From contig PVNU02000868.1 in assembly GCA_003013855.2 (NCBI GenBank), positions 124,001 to 188,000 of the forward strand: a stretch of DNA of 64,000 bases. The letters run 5' to 3'. This stretch comes from Liriodendron chinense (taxonomy: Eukaryota; Streptophyta; Magnoliopsida; Magnoliales; Magnoliaceae). The notes under the pieces were generated by a model. It was not told the DNA's origin, made no database searches, and saw nothing but the letters and a program-made list of their open reading frames with translations. Shown here in pieces: positions 45,379-56,027 of the stretch. The stretch's first letter is position 1. Each line of letters begins with the position of its first letter. The translations under genes were made by a program, and so were the position numbers.

Positions 45379-45885
45379 TCCATTCATCGGAATTGGATTC
45401 TCATGAATTGGTAAGTTTCAATTCATTTGGCTCTTTGATTTGGACCACTCATGTTTTTCTTCATTCACGTGAAATTTTTAAGGCCTTATTTTCTTCATAG
45501 ACCATTTCTACGGCTGTTTACATCTGATGAGTGGTTCAGATACCATTACGTGCATCGTATCTGCATTTTGGAAGTAGAAGCTTCGTCACCATCTCACTCG
45601 CGCAAGTCCCTTAGGAGACTCAATTATTTCAATAGGGCGGACAAACGCGTGAATGACCGTAATACCTAGGATTTCACACCGCCACGTTTGCGCTTAGGTG
45701 GATCGGGATCCACCTACCTAACTGCGGAGCACATCCACGCCGTTCATCTGCTTTCCCAATCGTTTTAGGGCATTTCAGAAGTAAATGAAATGAAAGTAAA
45801 AGTATAAGAGTTTTACACCTGTTTGATAGAAAAGTGGAATTCCACTGCAAAATTATACAAATTTCAACCTTTTTTCAAAATAAAA
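45379..45885. other. Upstream flank of the dioxygenase
   Basis: No gene or clear element is seen. A short AGGTGGATCGGGATCCACCT palindrome lies at about 45694-45713. Confidence 0.5.
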
Positions 45886-46520
45886 TTTCATGGGCCACCA
45901 TAATGAATGTGTTATATCAACACCGCTCATTCATCCCATCAAATCATTTTAGTACATGAGTCAAAAAATGAGATAAATCCAACGATCAAGTGGACCACAC
46001 TATAGATAACAGTAGCTTCAATGGTAGACATAATTATTTTTGCTATGGGTCACCTAAGCTTTGGTTCTGACTTATTTTTTTTTTTATGTATGTTATAAAG
46101 TAATTTGAAAAAGGAAAAAAAATGAATGAATAGGGTAGATATAACACATACATCATGGGAGCCCATAAAATTTTGGTACAAAATACACCGTTCAATGTTA
46201 GATTTTTTGGAATAGTGTGCATTTTTAGGAAAAGGTGGTAATTGAATGCCCACCATTAAAAACTTCTTGGGCATAAAAAGAAATTTTATTTTCCATCCAA
46301 CCTTTCGAGAAGGTCAAATGACTGGTGATTGAAAAATTTTGTGGCCCACTGAAAGTTTTTAATGGTAGGCCACCACTGTTTCTTTGGTGTGATCCACTTA
46401 AGATTTGGATTTGCTGCAATTTTAGGCTTGTGCTATAAAATTAACTGAAAAAAAACAGATGGATAGAATGGATATAAAAGAAATACGTGAAGATGGTCAC
46501 AAGGTACACTGAGGTCGGTG
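45886..46520. repeat. Fold-back MITE copies 7a and 7b
   Basis: Two adjoining diverged copies. 7a spans about 45886-46180 (GGGCCACCATAATGAATGTG facing CATACATCATGGGAGCCC). 7b, about 46220-46520, keeps inner arms GCCCACCATTAAAAACTTC and GAAAGTTTTTAATGGTAGGCC. Ends are approximate. Confidence 0.55.
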
Positions 46521-47237
46521 GATCGGAGATCAACCGAAGCCGCGTCCCTGGTTGGGCAAGCCTTGTGGAGGGATTGGGCGCTGACCCGAACACCGCGGAT
46601 ATCCCAGGTGACCGGACTCCACGGTGCCCACCGAGATGTATGTGTTGGGAGCGGATTGCATGTGGCCCGGGGCACATAGAGGTTGTGTGCGGTCCACAGA
46701 TGACTGTGATAAATTCACTCCGTCCATCTGTTTTGAAAGACCACAACAGTAGAGGATTCTAACAATCAGTTAGATTCAAAACTAAGGTGGGACACACCAA
46801 CAAAACAGTGGGAACAGCAATGTCCACCGTTGAAACCGTCCTGGAGCTGACCATTATGTTTATATGAAATCTAAACCGTTCATAGAATTATTAACACTCA
46901 GCTAAAATGTAGGAACAAATATCATCCTGATACAAAACTTCTGTCACTGTCAAGCATTCAATCCCCAATGTTTCTATGGCCCACATTGAATCAGGTGGAC
47001 CACCCCATAAATGTTATACCTAAAACTTAAATTCACCTAGAGTCCGACTGGCGAATGTATTAGATAGATCACACGTGTGATATATTACCGCGTGTGAAGC
47101 GAATGGCCTTTCCGATCTACTCTCGCACGCGCTGACACCTTTCGGATATTTTTTTAATCCCTGGCAGACGTAAGCAGATACGTATTCCTCCGTTTATTTT
47201 ATTCCATCGCCCATCGTTTTGTTTGCATCCGCCCTCG
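46521..47237. other. Intergenic
   Basis: No gene is seen. Scattered motifs shared with the fold-back family (GGTGGACCACCCC, GTCCATCTG) suggest old remnants. Confidence 0.45.
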
Positions 47238-47600
47238 ATGCTGACCGGATTGCTTCCTGCCCACTCCTAGACGGATTACCGTCCAGGGAGAGGCTTTGGG
47301 GCAGAATGATGTATCTGCTTATCCACTTCGTCCCATCCCTTTTCTAATATCATTTTAAGGAATGAGCCCAAAATAGACGCAGATCCAACGCTCAAGTGGA
47401 CCACACCATATATGAGTCTTCCATTTAATACGATTTGGATGTAATGCTTTGTGCATTTAATGCATCGCAAGTTTACTATGGTCCACTGGCGCGTTGGTTC
47501 GGGTCATTTTTGGGCTCATACGATTAAAATGATTTGAGAAGAAGGGCAGACGGCAGACGGCTTCGGTAAACAGACACATCACATGGGCCCCTAAAGCCTT
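47238..47600. repeat. Fold-back MITE copy 8
   Basis: Left end ACCGGATTGCTTCCTGCC matches the terminal motif of copy 6. ATGATGTATCTGCTTATCC faces GGTAAACAGACACATCA. No clear target duplication is visible. Confidence 0.6.
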
Positions 47601-48669
47601 CTCCCTTATCAAAATTAGTTGAAAAAGCTACTCTCGTTTTTTTTTTTTTTTTTTTTTCTAGCTTCTTAGGTACTGTTTGGACATTTCCTAAATGAAATTG
47701 CCCATATGATCAACCGTAGCATCATATAGCGGCAGCAAAATGTGGAATTCAAGGGGCCTTTTGCGTAGGGGGAGTGGGCCCAACCAAATCAATGATTGGG
47801 GTCACCCCTCGGCCAATCTGACCTGTCCACTTTATTTGGATAGGTGAGAACCACCAAAAGGGTGATTTCAAAAAAAAAAAAAATTGACTGTTGTATAGCC
47901 CACAACCTTGAGTTAATTTCGGACTGTTCTCACCTGTGTAGTCCATCAGCAATGAGTTCTGCCCTCAAACTTCATCCGATGGCCTTAAATTAAAATCCCT
48001 CTCATGTGAATGGATTAGATCTCCTTCCAGACTATCCAATGGGCCCGCTGAAAACCTCATGTGGGTTCTAAAGGTGGGGTCCTTGCACCGAGAGGGTCAT
48101 TTGGCATTTTCTCTCTCTTTCTTCGTCTTCTTCAGATGAGGGGATCACACGAAGAGCACAGGCCCACATGACGCAAAACCCACCTTTGGTGAAGATGAGA
48201 AACTCCGACAAATCCCCACAAAACTCTAGCGAAGTGCTGGGACGAGAAGTACGGTTTTTTTAAGTTAATCGGCCACATTATGAGATGTAAAAGCTATGGT
48301 GCGCAAACGTAATTGTTTGTGGGTGTTGTTTTGTTTTTTTTTTATTATTATTGGTGGCTGACAATGGTGGGAGTTTGTAAAAGGGAGGAGGGTGTGGTGA
48401 TCCATTTTCTAGTGTTTTTTTTTTTTTTGTCTTTTGTTATTGTTTAAATGGTTGGAGTTTCTAAAAGAGATGAGGATATGGTGGTTGTGTAGACGATATA
48501 TGTATGATCGAGATTATGGTGATCCTATATTGGAAGTTTTTTTGTAATTTTTTTCATTTTTTTAATGGTTGGAGTTTCAGAAAGGGATGAAAATGTCATG
48601 TTTGTATGGATGTTGTATGCATGGTAGAGAGTGTCGTGGTCCCATGTTCGAAGTTTTTTTTAAAGCCAA
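47601..48669. other. Intergenic with three-copy ~120-bp degenerate tandem repeat
   Basis: At about 48350-48665 the unit GGTTGGAGTTT(C/G)...GATGA...GTGGTCC..GAAGTTTTTTT occurs three times with drift. There are poly-T runs at 47637-47657 and 48416-48429. No gene is seen. Confidence 0.55.
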
Positions 48670-48865
48670 GCATTAATGATCGCTGATAATAACTACATTC
48701 GCCAATACTAACTCTCCATCACCGATAATAACTCTGCATCGCCGATGTTTCACTGTCCATCGCCGATACATAGCCACTATCAATGATTGACAATTAATAT
48801 TGACGATGAACACTTATTATCGACAATCAACAGTGAGTATCAACAAATGACAGGTATTATTAGCA
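48670..48865. repeat. ATCGCCGATA-type short repeats, left cluster
   Basis: Degenerate ~20-25-bp units (CATCGCCGATA, ATCACCGATAATAACTC and the inverse form TATTGACGATGAAC). It brackets, with the right cluster at 51780-52035, a transposon-borne gene remnant. Confidence 0.65.
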
Positions 48866-48954
48866 ATACATAGTTCTTTTAAATTTGATAAATTACAGAT
48901 GGTATTTCACTGAAATCTAATTATCTGTCTTTCAACCACTATAGAATCCAAGTT

Positions 48955-51382
48955 CGCAACGAAAATGTGTGTGGTCTTCGCCTACAATACTCTAATATAA
49001 AGATCGCATTCAAGTGCTCAGTAAAATTCTCAACTACCTTGAAGGATGAATTGAACAAGTCCCCTGTCAAGAATGAGATGTTTAGAAGAACCCAATTCGG
49101 GTATCTCCTTGACTTCGATGAAGGAGAGTGGAAGGTAAATGAATCATTGGTCCACCATCTAATATAGAGGCACCTAGGTGACCGCCTCTTTGACTTTGGT
49201 GGCAACATTCTCCAATTTAGGGAGATGGACCACCTTAATTATAGGTCTAAAGTTGGAAACCCCAAATGAATCAAAGCAGACCGATCAAGGATCGTCAATT
49301 AGTATTAGGGATCGATTTTTCAAGGATCGGTCCCATATTTCAAAGAATGATTTACTCGATGCATTTACAGCCCTCCGAGTGGGGAGAACTAATGACAAGG
49401 TCATCATACATTGGCGATGTTGAGGTGTACAGAATTTAGTTATCAGAGCGCCCAAAAATAACTCATGCAAAGATAAGTATATAGATTTAGTAAATAATTT
49501 TAATGCATTTAATAATCACCCCTTGGGGATGTGGGGTATCAGATATTGAAGGAAGAAGCAAAAACTATAATTAAGTTTCACATTCCGAAGTCTTACGACT
49601 TTCTTGGATGCCCATATGCCTTACAGGTAATTTTTATTTATAAAATTCTGTAAAATATTATACCAATATAACTTACAATAATATTCATTGCTTTCCTTAT
49701 CCATCAAATTTTGGCATATGAGATCATCCCTAGCCTATCCCGACCAAATGGTTGGGTCACCATGTGTACTACGATCAGAATTTCATGAATTCTGAATTGG
49801 AAAATACAAGATGCTGGCTAAAGTTTTTTCAAATGGGCTAACAAGTTGAAATATCACATCAAACTAGGTTTTGAAGTTCTTGTATATTAGTGTTTCTAAC
49901 ATTACATAGATATTGCAGGATAGGGTTATCAATGAACTCATCCATACATATTAGAAAGAAAATGTCATCATCGAGAAGTTAACTAAAGAAGTTGCGCGGT
50001 GGAAGAAGAAAAGACTCCCACCTTAAGAAGTTAACTAAAGAAGTTGCACAGTGTAAAGGCAAAATTGAAGAAGGTGGAAGAGAAGAATTTGTACCCCTAC
50101 GTAACGAAGTGGTCCTTCTACAAGCTGAGGTAGAGTCGCGGAAGGTATTTAAATTCTCAGTTGTTGTCATCTGCAATTCTTGATTATTGCAATGTAACTA
50201 ATATATATGATGAGGGCCCAAGCAGAGGACCCAGCCTAGGAGTATAGTAAGATACACCTATTGAGAAGACTTAGCCTTGAGGAATACAAATTTGTTATGG
50301 CAACATTGAAACTTGGTGCTCTTACTTGATTACAAGCTCTATAGAATGATACATGGATTAATAACAGGATAAAAGTTTGGCATGAAAGTCTTATATGTAC
50401 TTCATTTTACGTTACAATTATGTACTGATAATTTTGGGCTCTCACAGGGAATCAAATATAGATTTTTTTAACCGATCAACGTCCGCAATATCCACAAGAA
50501 TGTTCTCATGAATACAAGTTTTTAATGGTGGTGTTCTATGTAATGTCCATTCGCTGATACTTACGTTTAATTATTATTACAACTAATCTAACTTATAGTA
50601 TTCTGATTCATTCGTGATAACAACTTTTTGGGAGGCATATTGGGCTAATACAAGAATATGGTCACAGAATGCATGCTTATACAACTAAAGATGAAATCTT
50701 GGGAGAGATTAATCCTCAGGTTCTAGCTATTGTTATAAGGAAAAGGGAGATGTGAGTGTACGATTGTATATGTTTGTCATTGCACCTTAACGTGACTAAC
50801 TTACCATACTATTATATATAATGGTTGGTTTAAATGTACTTATAGTATTGATTATGTGTGTTTGTAGATATACTTTTCACAAAATGTGAAAAGCCGACAC
50901 TGGATTTTATTTGTCGTGTACCCTAAAATAAATCTGGTTCGATTGTTCGACAGCATCGACGAAAAACATCTTTGGAGGTACGATGACTTAATAGACGACT
51001 ATACGGAGGGGTTGAGATGGTTATTCCATCCATACGATGGAGGTAACGAACATTAAGAAAAAAGTTGGTTGTTTAAAATAGTACAAGGACTCCTAAAACA
51101 ACTTGGTAGAACTGAGTGCAGGGTCTTCATGATAAATACATCGACTTCCTTTGTAGTAACAAGGAGATCGCATTCAACCTGGTAAGATTTTTATAAAAAC
51201 TTTCTCAACTTGATTCATTATTTTTTAGTAGTCATGCCATGAATAATATTAACTTGTAAATTAACTTGCAAAATGAAGTTTTCTATTTTAGAGCGACATT
51301 GTCTTTCGACTATCTTCAATGAGCTAGAAAGACTGAAAGAGCCGAACTGATCGAGCCGCAAGATAAGGAAGACGATGTATAA
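48955..51382 (+). pseudogene. Degenerate transposon-borne DUF1985 / coiled-coil / Ulp1-like (C48) protease gene
   Basis: Pieces in order: a DUF1985-like start (CSVKFSTTL, RTQFGYLLDFDEGEW, 49015-49135); IGLKLETPNES and a tail ending FLGCPYALQ (49610-49630, before a GTAAT donor), continued by AYEIIPSLSRPNGW (49716-49756); a coiled coil (LTKEVAQCKGKIEEGG, LRNEVVLLQAEVESRK, about 50020-50145); and a Ulp1-like catalytic part (SRHWILFVVYPK, LVRLFDSID near 50890-50960, then ECRVFM and KYIDFL near 51115-51160). His and Asp of the C48 triad and the Cys in the expected GxC place are seen, but stops and frameshifts interrupt it. Such genes are carried by plant MULE or CACTA transposons. No transposase is visible. 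Confidence 0.6.
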
Positions 51383-51589
51383 GTTATTAATTCAAAACCC
51401 TAAACTACAACCCCAACAACACATAGATACTCTCTACGATCAAAGAAGAAGCCAAAACCCATCCATTTGTAGTTCTTTTACTTTCTAGATATATTATTTT
51501 ATTAATATAATTATTTATTTTACAATGAATGAGTATTGAAATGGATGATTGTTTTTATGGATGATTTGATGACTGCTAAGATTGAGATG

Positions 51590-51780
51590 CATGAATGTAG
51601 ATTTGGAGGAAGTTTGAAAGGCAGAAATCCTATTGAAAGGAAGGCATGTTGTTGAAAGGGAGGCATTTTGTTGTAATGGATCATTGTTATAATAGAGGCA
51701 TGCTGTTGATAGGGAGAAATATTGTTGTAATAGAGTCATTTTCTTATATTAGAGGCATGTTATTGAAAAGGAGAAATGGT
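51590..51780. repeat. ~52-bp degenerate tandem repeats
   Basis: Units such as AGAGGCATG(C/T)T(G/A)TTGA(A/T)AGGGAG and ATTGTTGTAATAGAGTCATT alternate about three to four times. Confidence 0.6.
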
Positions 51781-52035
51781 GTAATCAATGATAGTCTCAC
51801 TGTCAATTGTCGAATCTCACTGTCTATTGCTGAAGTGTGGCATGTTAATCGCTAATACTTCCTATCGATCGCCGATAGTCTCGCTGTCGATCGTCGATAC
51901 TCATTGTCCACCACGATAGTCTCATTATCGATCACTGATACTCACTATCCATCGTCGATACCCATTGTCCATCATCGATACTCATTGTCTAATGATGATA
52001 CTCATTATCTATCAATGATCCACAATAGGTATCAA
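51780..52035. repeat. ATCGCCGATA-type short repeats, right cluster
   Basis: About ten 20-27-bp units of the type ATCGTCGATACTCATTGTCC. They match the left cluster (48670-48865) and look like subterminal repeats of one transposon. Confidence 0.65.
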
Positions 52036-52463
52036 CGCTAGACATTATATTATAAGATTCTTCCATCTCATGTGTTACAGGGCTTAAAATTTATCATGAA
52101 GTACATTATTTCGCGACCGAAACTCTTGGAACTACTTCACAACATCAATGCATTCATTTTTTTCATTCACTCAAATAGTTGCCACCAACAAAAAGTATAA
52201 TAAAAAGGATTAGCAACAACACCTACAGTCCACAGCAAAAAAGACAACGTGTGTGTAGACACCCCACCTTTGGCTACACTGTTGGTGGAGATAGCTGGAT
52301 GAATGGAGGACCATCCCCCCAAACCCCAAGCCCAAACTCAGCCAAACTCACCCTTGTAAGCCCCATTCCATAGCCCAGTTCAAGCCTGAACCCAGTCAAC
52401 CCAGTCCTAAACACCACCCTGAAAAACCCCCCATAAAAAAGGCCAGTCAAAAAATCCCAAAAA

Positions 52464-52637
52464 AGTCAAACTCACTGAGTCAACTCGCTGAGTTAACCCG
52501 CTGAGTCAACCCGTCGAGTCAACCCGTCGAGTCAAAACACCGAGTCAACCCGTCGAGTCAACCCGTCGAGTCAAACCACCGAGTCAAACCACCGAGTCGA
52601 CCCGCTGAGTCAACTCACTGAGTCGACCAGCGAGTCT
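52464..52637 (+). repeat. 13-bp tandem array with W-box cores in LTR C
   Basis: Units GAGTCAACCCG(T/C)(C/T) and GAGTCAAACCACC. About ten contain AGTCAA, the complement of TTGACT, the W-box bound by WRKY factors; several also give TGAGTCA. The array lies about 110-285 bp upstream of the TATA box. Confidence 0.75.
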
Positions 52638-52748
52638 AACAGCAGCCCCGAGGGAGCGACCGTACTCGCTGGAAACCGAGGAGCGGCCGTACGGGCGGCC
52701 CATGGCAGGCCGCCTGGAAAAAATTACAAGAGTGCCCCTCTCTGCTGC

Positions 52749-52756
52749 TATAAATA
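52749..52756 (+). promoter_or_regulatory. TATA box of element C LTR
   Basis: TATAAATA in a C-rich context, after the W-box array. A transcription start near 52780 is expected. Confidence 0.6.
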
Positions 52757-53806
52757 CCCCCCTCCCCTTCTCATTTCAACAAGCCATTCGAGTCCATTTC
52801 AGCCCGAGAGCTCTGAGTCCATCTCTCCACCCTTTAGCCCATTTTTCCACCAAGGAGAGCCCGAGTGAGGAGAGTCTAACCCTGGTCCAGCCCAACCTGA
52901 CCACTGGTCCAAGCCTCCCAAGCCATCCAAGTCTTGATCCAGCCACTCGAAGCCAACCCTTGCGACACCTCCGTCCACCCAGCTACTCATTTTCCAGCAT
53001 CATCTCATTTGCATCTAGCATAAGTGCAACATTTACTTTTCTTCCAACCCCCCTGCTTCACTACAAGCACCTTGATTACTCAAACACACATGCATATGTC
53101 TTTATATTAAGCACCTGTCAGTTCGAGCGTATGCTCTGGGCTTGCCCGTTGTTGGAACCTGCCCATCAGAAACTCTTACTGTTCAGACCTGCATTCACGT
53201 ACATATCACTATAAGCACTTTGAATATTCAAGCACACAGCATGCATCATTTCGCATAAAGCACCTGTCAGTTCGAGCGTACGCTCTGGGCTTGCCCGTTG
53301 TCGGAACCTGCCCATCAGAAACTCTTACTGTTCAGACCCGCATTCATGCATCATGTCATCCATGAGAATATACGAGGATTAAACTAGACTTTCAAGTATT
53401 TGATCGATTCTGTGAAGTAGAGACCGTACTTCGGTGCGGGCAGTGTGTGGGGTGCTTAACCTCTTCCCACCCTGTAACCGTGATCCCTTACCTTGAATCT
53501 CTGGCCGCAGATCAACAGGAGTCATTTTAGAGGAAAGGATCTTCAGATCCCCTTCTCTAACGTTTCTACGGGGTCTAGCCGACTGTAGATTCGAAGTAAC
53601 TGGCTAGTGGCGACTCTGGTCTTATATAAACTCATTTAAACATATCCAGCTTAACACGACAACCAAATAAAGCCCTCGAGAACGAGGCAAGCCAGTGGCA
53701 CAAACGGCGATTTCGCACTCACGCACCTCTTCTTCTTCTTCTTCCGAAAGGAAAAGGGAGAACGACGTCGTGTGGGAGCGCGAAAAATCGGCGAGGGTCC
53801 ACAGAA

Positions 53807-53824
53807 TGGCGACTCCACTAGGGA
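53807..53824 (+). other. Primer-binding site of element C (tRNA-Arg)
   Basis: TGGCGACTCCACTAGGGA is complementary, with one mismatch, to the 3' end of plant tRNA-Arg(ACG) as recalled. Three bases (GAA) separate it from the LTR. No extended tRNA segment is seen here, in contrast to A and B. Confidence 0.75.
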
Positions 53825-54095
53825 TGAGCTAGTCCCACTAGTCGTGATCCGACTTGAAAAACGGAATCATTCCTGTATTTGAAAGTCACTAATCCTCATA
53901 CAATCTCATCTGCATAGCATTCTACCCAAAACCCAAAAAAAAAAAAATAGAAAATCCTAAAACCAACAAAAAATAGAAAATCCCAAAACCCAAAAAGAAT
54001 AGAGTACAGTCCTCATCATTGCGCCTCCTCGGGCTCAACGTACGCAGAGACAACTTCCCTACCGCAGCATAATCCGTACTCGGGCTCAACAAGCC

Positions 54096-55952
54096 ATGTC
54101 CGACCACGAAGAAGAAACTCATCTCCTCCCTGCTCTTGAGATGACCGAAGCGCAACCTCCAGCGCAACAGCCCGTTGACAATACACCAGTCATACAAGAA
54201 TTGGCACATGGAGTGAGAGCAATGCAAGAAATGCTCTCGCAATTCATGCAAGCACAAGCCACCGCAGCAGCCAACAATCAGGTTGGCCCAGTTCAGCAAG
54301 CTCAGCAGCCATGCCGGGTCCTTCCGGCCTCCAGTTCAAATCAAGCACAACCAGCGGAGTCTACCCAAGACTACCGACAACAGCCATCTCAGCCCTTCGC
54401 TATGGGGCATCCTTCTCAATATCTTCCTGTGACGACAAGGCCATCTCAGAGCACTTTCGTTGCAGGAACATCCAGTCAACTTCCAGTAAATCTTGCAAAC
54501 AACAATCTCAGTAGATCTCAGCATGTCCCCGCCGATGGGACACCTTTTCAATTTCAGCACATCCCCGCCGATGGGATTTTAATTCAATTTCCAGCAACAG
54601 GGACAGCACTGGCGAATGCCCACAATGGGGGTCAGTGTCAAGCCCACATCAATCAGCGGACAGTGGCGAATACCCAACAAGGGGGTCACTTCCCAGCATC
54701 TCAGCCTCCTGCAAACAGGAGCACTTTTCAATTCCAGCACATCCCCGCCGATGGGATCCCAGTTAATTTTCAGCAATCTTCAATTCAGCAAAATCCAGTT
54801 AATTTTCAGCAATCTTCAATTCAGCAAAATCCAGTTAATTTCCAGCAAGTTCCAGTTCAACCTTCAGTACAGTCTCCAGTTCAGTTACCATCGTTTCAAG
54901 CTTAAGTTAATCAGAATCCAGTTCAATCATCAAACCAATTTCAGCAACCCGCGGTTGCTTTTCAGCAAGCCCATAGGGTCGAAGACATCGACCACTATGC
55001 CGAAGAAGAACGTGCCTTACTCCAGGAGGCACCAGTCGCTCGAACAGATCACTCAGGACTGGACGAGTTGCGGGAGCAGTTCCAGATCTTGCAAAATCAG
55101 CTTCAGCGACAGCAAGGAATCGACCTACCTTCGACCAAGTTCAGAGACTTGTGTCCTTTCCCAGATGCTCAGGTACCTCAAAGCTTTGAGGTTCCAAAGT
55201 TCAAAAGATACGACGGCAGCGGTTGTCCCACAGCACATCTCAAGGCCTTCTGTGGAGAGCTGAGTGCAATCTCAGGAAATGAAGGGGCCCTCATTCGTTT
55301 GTTCCAAAAATCTCTGAAGGGCGAGGCCCTCGATTGGTACACTTCATTGGATTGCCACCGCATCAGGACGTGGGAACAGCTTTCCCAGGCTTCCGTCGAC
55401 AGATTTGCGTACAATCTCAACATGGCACCCAGAAGAGCCGACCTCGCAGCACTCAGGCAAAGGAGTGATGAAACACTATCAGCTTATGTGGGACGTTGGC
55501 GAGCTATGGCAGCCAGAATGCGGACACCCATCGACGATGAAGAACAAATCTCCATGATTGTTCATTCAACATATCCAGGCATATCCGGGTATCTCATCTC
55601 GCATCCAGACGCGAACTTCTCGCAGCTAATCCGTGCTGGAGAGCAAGTCGAAGCAGGAATCCGTGCCGGGACGATTTCCCCATGGCCTCATCAAGCCACT
55701 CCAGTCAAGAGGAACAGAGTAGAAGGAAGACCTATCGGGCACGGGAATGGAAACCGCAGTGGTTCTCCTCCCCGCCCAACAGAGGTAAACAACATCAACA
55801 CCACTGCTCAAGGAAATCAACGTGCTCCCCCACAGGGACGCCAACAGTATCAGCAGAATCAAGTTCAGCATCAGCCTCAGCGGTATCAACCACAACCAAA
55901 TCCTCAGCCACAACCACCTCGACAACAGCAGCAGTTCAGAGGAAACGGCTAA
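54096..55952 (+). pseudogene. Element C gag (N-terminal and capsid part; in-frame stop)
   Basis: One frame from ATG 54096, interrupted by TAA at 54903-54905 and again by TAA at 55950-55952. The N-terminal 270 residues are Gln/Pro/Asn-rich, with QHIPADG repeated three times and a 36-bp tandem duplication encoding FQQSSIQQNPVN. The second part has the capsid domain (KFKRYDGSG, FQKSLKGEALDWY, WEQLSQASVDRF, YVGRWRAMAARM). The frame is unchanged across the stops, so these are point mutations. Confidence 0.85.
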
Positions 55953-56027
55953 TACTCATACCAGAACAGGCAGAATTACAGGGAGTCCAGGAAGTTCACT
56001 CCACTCAGTCAACCACTTAGTCAAATC

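Larger units (their letters stand above)
52252..53803 (+). repeat. 5' LTR of element C (about 1.55 kb)
   Basis: Starts TGTGTAGACACCCC and ends GGGTCCACA, three bases before the primer-binding site. Contains the AGTCAA array, a TATA box and a duplicated ~90-bp block: CACCTGTCAGTTCGAGCGTA and what follows lies at about 53111-53200 and again at 53261-53343. The start could be two bases further left. Confidence 0.75.

Noticed and set aside
44745..45383. A 212-codon frame starting upstream of the dioxygenase ATG
   Set aside because: It extends the dioxygenase frame past the TATA box on one side and reads into intron 1 on the other; family length and splice sites support the shorter exon.
54903..54905. 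Programmed stop-codon readthrough in element C gag
   Set aside because: A second stop in the same frame and many other lesions make point mutation the simpler reading.
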